NCBI RefSeq assembly: GCF_041817755.1
Contig: NZ_JBGYBX010000056.1
Coordinates: 1-64,000, forward strand
Length of the DNA stretch: 64,000 nt
Direction: 5' to 3'
DNA from: Glaesserella sp041817755
GTDB taxonomy: Bacteria > Pseudomonadota > Gammaproteobacteria > Enterobacterales > Pasteurellaceae
Part shown: one piece after another, positions 61,529-64,000 of the stretch
Numbering within the stretch: position 1 is the first letter of the stretch
How the letters are laid out: every line of letters starts with the position of its first letter
Program-made: the position numbers and the translations under genes
Notes under the pieces: generated by a model
What the model was told of the DNA's origin: nothing
What the model saw: the letters and a program-made list of their open reading frames with translations, nothing else
Database searches by the model: none

Positions 61529-63934
61529 ATGGCAAGAAAAAAGAAAGCAATCGAATTACCGTTATTACCCCTACGCGACGTAGTGGTATTTCCGTTTATG
61601 GTAATGCCGTTATTCGTCGGGCGGGATAAATCCATCCAAGCCTTACGGGCGGCAATGGAAACCAATAAACAACTGTTTTTAGTGACACAAAAAGACCCGA
61701 ATAAAGAAGATCCGACCGTTGACGATATTTATGATGTAGGGGTAATGGCGAACATTATCCAAATGTTAAATCTACCTGACGGTACGGTCAAAGTGCTGGT
61801 AGAAGGACAAGTACGCGGCAAAATCGACTATGTTCATGATGATGAAAACGGCTTTTGGGCAGGCGTGTTACCGTTAGCCTCCGATTATCAAGATGATAAT
61901 GAAGAGCTGAAAGCGATCGCCAAAACGGCGTTGAATGAATTTGAAAATTACGTCCGAAGCAATAAAAAAGTCCCGGCAGAAATTTTACCGAAATTACAAA
62001 AAATCACCTTTGAAGATCGCCTTGCAGATACCATGGCGGCGAATCTTGTCGCACCGGTCAAACAAAAACAGGCGCTTTTAGAAGAGGCGAACCTAATCGC
62101 TCGTTTTGAAGCATTATTGGTGGCAATGGCAACGGAAATGGACACGATGGAGACCGAAAGTCGTATCCGTAATCGTGTCAAACAGCAGATGGAAAAAAAT
62201 CAACGCGATTATTATCTGAACGAACAAATTAAGGCAATTCGTAAAGAGTTGGGCGGTGAAGAAGAGCAAGAACAGAGCGAACTGGATAAACTGAAAGTGA
62301 AAATTGCTGAGGCGAAATTGCCGAAAGAAGTGCAAGAAAAAGTCGACGGCGAGTTCAATAAACTGAAAGCCATGCCGCAAAGTTCGGCAGAAGCGACCGT
62401 GGTGCGCGGTTATATCGACTGGATTTTACAAATGCCGTGGCACAAGCGGTCTGTTGTGAAGAAAGATTTGCAAAAAGCTCAAGAAGTGTTGGATAAAGAT
62501 CACTACGGATTAGAGCGTGTTAAAGAACGTATTTTGGAATACCTTGCGGTACAAAGCCGTTTGAACAAGCTCAAAGGCCCGATCCTTTGCTTAGTTGGGC
62601 CGCCGGGTGTGGGTAAAACGTCACTGGGTCAGTCGATTGCGAATGCGACAGGCAGAAAATATGTGCGTATGGCATTAGGTGGCGTGCGTGATGAAGCGGA
62701 AATCCGTGGACATCGCCGTACTTATATCGGTTCAATGCCAGGTCAGTTGATGATGAAAATGGCAAAAGTTGGCGTTAAAAACCCGCTTTTCTTACTCGAT
62801 GAAATCGACAAAATGGCACAAGATATGCGTGGCGATCCTGCGTCAGCTCTACTTGAAGTGCTTGATCCTGAACAAAATAAAGCCTTTAACGATCACTATT
62901 TAGAAGTTGATTACGATCTGTCTGATGTGATGTTCGTGGCGACATCAAACTCAATGCATATTCCGCCTGCATTGTTAGACCGTATGGAAGTTATTCGCCT
63001 TTCGGGTTATACGGAAGATGAAAAAATGCACATTGCGAAAGAGCATTTGATTGCGAAACAGCAAGAGAATAACGGTTTAAAAGCGGGGGAACTCGTAATT
63101 GATGACAGTGCAATCTTGGGCATTATTCGTTACTACACCCGTGAAGCCGGGGTGCGTAGCCTTGAACGTGAGATTGCGAAAATCTGTCGTAAAGCGGTAA
63201 AAGCGTTAGTGATGGATAAGAAACTCAAATCGATCACCGTTAGCCAAGAAAACTTAAAAGACTACTTGGGCGTACCGCGTTTTGACTACGGTAAAATGGA
63301 TAGCCAGAACCGTATCGGCGAAGTGACTGGTTTGGCGTGGACGGAAGTCGGCGGTGATTTATTGACGATTGAAACCGCTTCTGTGGCTGGTAAAGGGAAG
63401 TTCTCTTACACAGGTTCTCTCGGTGATGTGATGAAAGAGTCCATTCAGGCGGCAATGATGGTCGTGCGTGCAAGAGCTGAAAAATTAGGTATTGCGAGCG
63501 ATTTCCACGAAAAACGTGATATTCACGTTCACGTCCCTGAAGGTGCAACGCCGAAAGATGGCCCAAGTGCAGGTATTGCCATGTGTACGGCTTTGGTCTC
63601 CAGTCTCACAGGCAATCCGGTGCGTGCAGATGTTGCAATGACGGGTGAAATTACTTTGCGTGGTAAAGTCTTGCCAATCGGTGGCTTAAAAGAGAAATTG
63701 TTAGCGGCACATCGTGGCGGCATCAAGACAGTGATTATTCCAAAAGAGAATGAAAAAGACTTGGAAGAAATCCCTGAAAATGCAAAACAAGCTCTAGCCA
63801 TTCACGCTGTGGAAACCATTGATGAAGTATTGGCGATTGCGTTACAAAATCCGCCTGAAGGGATTGAGATTGTACCGCATTCCACCAAGCCGATTAAGGT
63901 AAAAAAAACGAAAGTGACGAGAGCTATTCAATAA
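61529..63934 (+). CDS. lon: ATP-dependent protease Lon
   Basis: Lon degrades misfolded and regulatory proteins in the cytosol as a hexamer. The 801-aa protein has the N-terminal substrate domain (LPLRDVVVFPFMVMPLFVG), AAA+ module with Walker A GPPGVGKTS near 355 and Walker B FLLDEIDKM, and the protease domain with Ser680 in KDGPSAG and Lys723 in GGLKEK. TAGGAGAAG precedes ATG 61529; the longer frame includes the promoter and is rejected. Within the gene, the codons for HKRS at about 62440 fall on an uptake-signal core (ACAAGCGGTCTG), followed by TTTGCAA. Confidence 0.96.
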   Translation: MARKKKAIELPLLPLRDVVVFPFMVMPLFVGRDKSIQALRAAMETNKQLFLVTQKDPNKEDPTVDDIYDVGVMANIIQMLNLPDGTVKVLVEGQVRGKIDYVHDDENGFWAGVLPLASDYQDDNEELKAIAKTALNEFENYVRSNKKVPAEILPKLQKITFEDRLADTMAANLVAPVKQKQALLEEANLIARFEALLVAMATEMDTMETESRIRNRVKQQMEKNQRDYYLNEQIKAIRKELGGEEEQEQSELDKLKVKIAEAKLPKEVQEKVDGEFNKLKAMPQSSAEATVVRGYIDWILQMPWHKRSVVKKDLQKAQEVLDKDHYGLERVKERILEYLAVQSRLNKLKGPILCLVGPPGVGKTSLGQSIANATGRKYVRMALGGVRDEAEIRGHRRTYIGSMPGQLMMKMAKVGVKNPLFLLDEIDKMAQDMRGDPASALLEVLDPEQNKAFNDHYLEVDYDLSDVMFVATSNSMHIPPALLDRMEVIRLSGYTEDEKMHIAKEHLIAKQQENNGLKAGELVIDDSAILGIIRYYTREAGVRSLEREIAKICRKAVKALVMDKKLKSITVSQENLKDYLGVPRFDYGKMDSQNRIGEVTGLAWTEVGGDLLTIETASVAGKGKFSYTGSLGDVMKESIQAAMMVVRARAEKLGIASDFHEKRDIHVHVPEGATPKDGPSAGIAMCTALVSSLTGNPVRADVAMTGEITLRGKVLPIGGLKEKLLAAHRGGIKTVIIPKENEKDLEEIPENAKQALAIHAVETIDEVLAIALQNPPEGIEIVPHSTKPIKVKKTKVTRAIQ

Positions 63935-63948
63935 TACCTTAAAGAATA

Positions 63949-63976
63949 AAGTCCGGTGTATGCCGGGCTTTTTTAT
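63949..63976 (+). terminator. Intrinsic terminator after lon
   Basis: The stem AAGTCCGG/CCGGGCTT with one G-T pair (63949-63956 with 63963-63970) is followed by TTTTTA. Confidence 0.8.
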
Positions 63977-64000
63977 CGTATCTGTAACCATCCCCTAAAA

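Overview
The window looks like a chromosome segment from a member of the Pasteurellaceae. Almost every gene resembles a Haemophilus/Actinobacillus counterpart. The 9-mer ACAAGCGGT recurs many times, often followed by TTTGCAAA-like sequence. This is the DNA-uptake signal variant typical of the Actinobacillus pleuropneumoniae / Mannheimia / H. ducreyi branch, so I place it there without naming a species.

Layout. 1-138: end of an IS3-family element, 20 bp past the stop of a giant alpha-2-macroglobulin gene (yfhM). 6-13 kb: housekeeping genes on the minus strand (rlmL, grxB, a Fic protein, uvrC, pgsA, a lipoprotein). 13.4-20.2 kb: thyA and a peptide/nickel-type ABC importer (binding protein, two permeases, double ATPase) with a YwiC-like membrane protein; two large inverted repeats split this operon. 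20.2-24.6 kb: rluD, bamD, tsaD and ndh, then a 343-bp AT-rich gap with a DnaA-box cluster. 24.9-33.7 kb: a minus-strand run rnfA-rnfB-rnfC-TRIC-rnfD-rnfG-acetyltransferase-rnfE-lpxM-methyltransferase, i.e. the Rnf ion-pumping complex with two foreign genes inserted. 33.8-43.5 kb: acyP, a lipoprotein, the lptC-lptA-lptB-ptsN-rapZ-ubiI cluster (LPS transport and nitrogen PTS, without rpoN), two tandem orphan potD genes and rng.

43.6-49.6 kb is the accessory-looking part: a frameshifted ycaO, a secreted Sel1-repeat protein, an XRE regulator with candidate operators, two paralogous TbpB-like surface lipoproteins flanking two other lipoproteins, and a small two-helix membrane protein broken at a G9 tract. 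I regard this as the best candidate for a little-described system: a lipoprotein cluster with possible phase variation and local regulation.

49.7-64 kb returns to conserved genes: mrp, an OppA-like lipoprotein, marC, rsuA, a Bcr-type exporter, leuC-leuD, tRNA-Leu(CAA), ubiA, glpR, purB, hflD, and lon with a near-consensus heat-shock promoter. Many terminators are built from head-to-head uptake signals. Start sites were chosen by ribosome-binding sites and family alignment from memory; no database search was possible.
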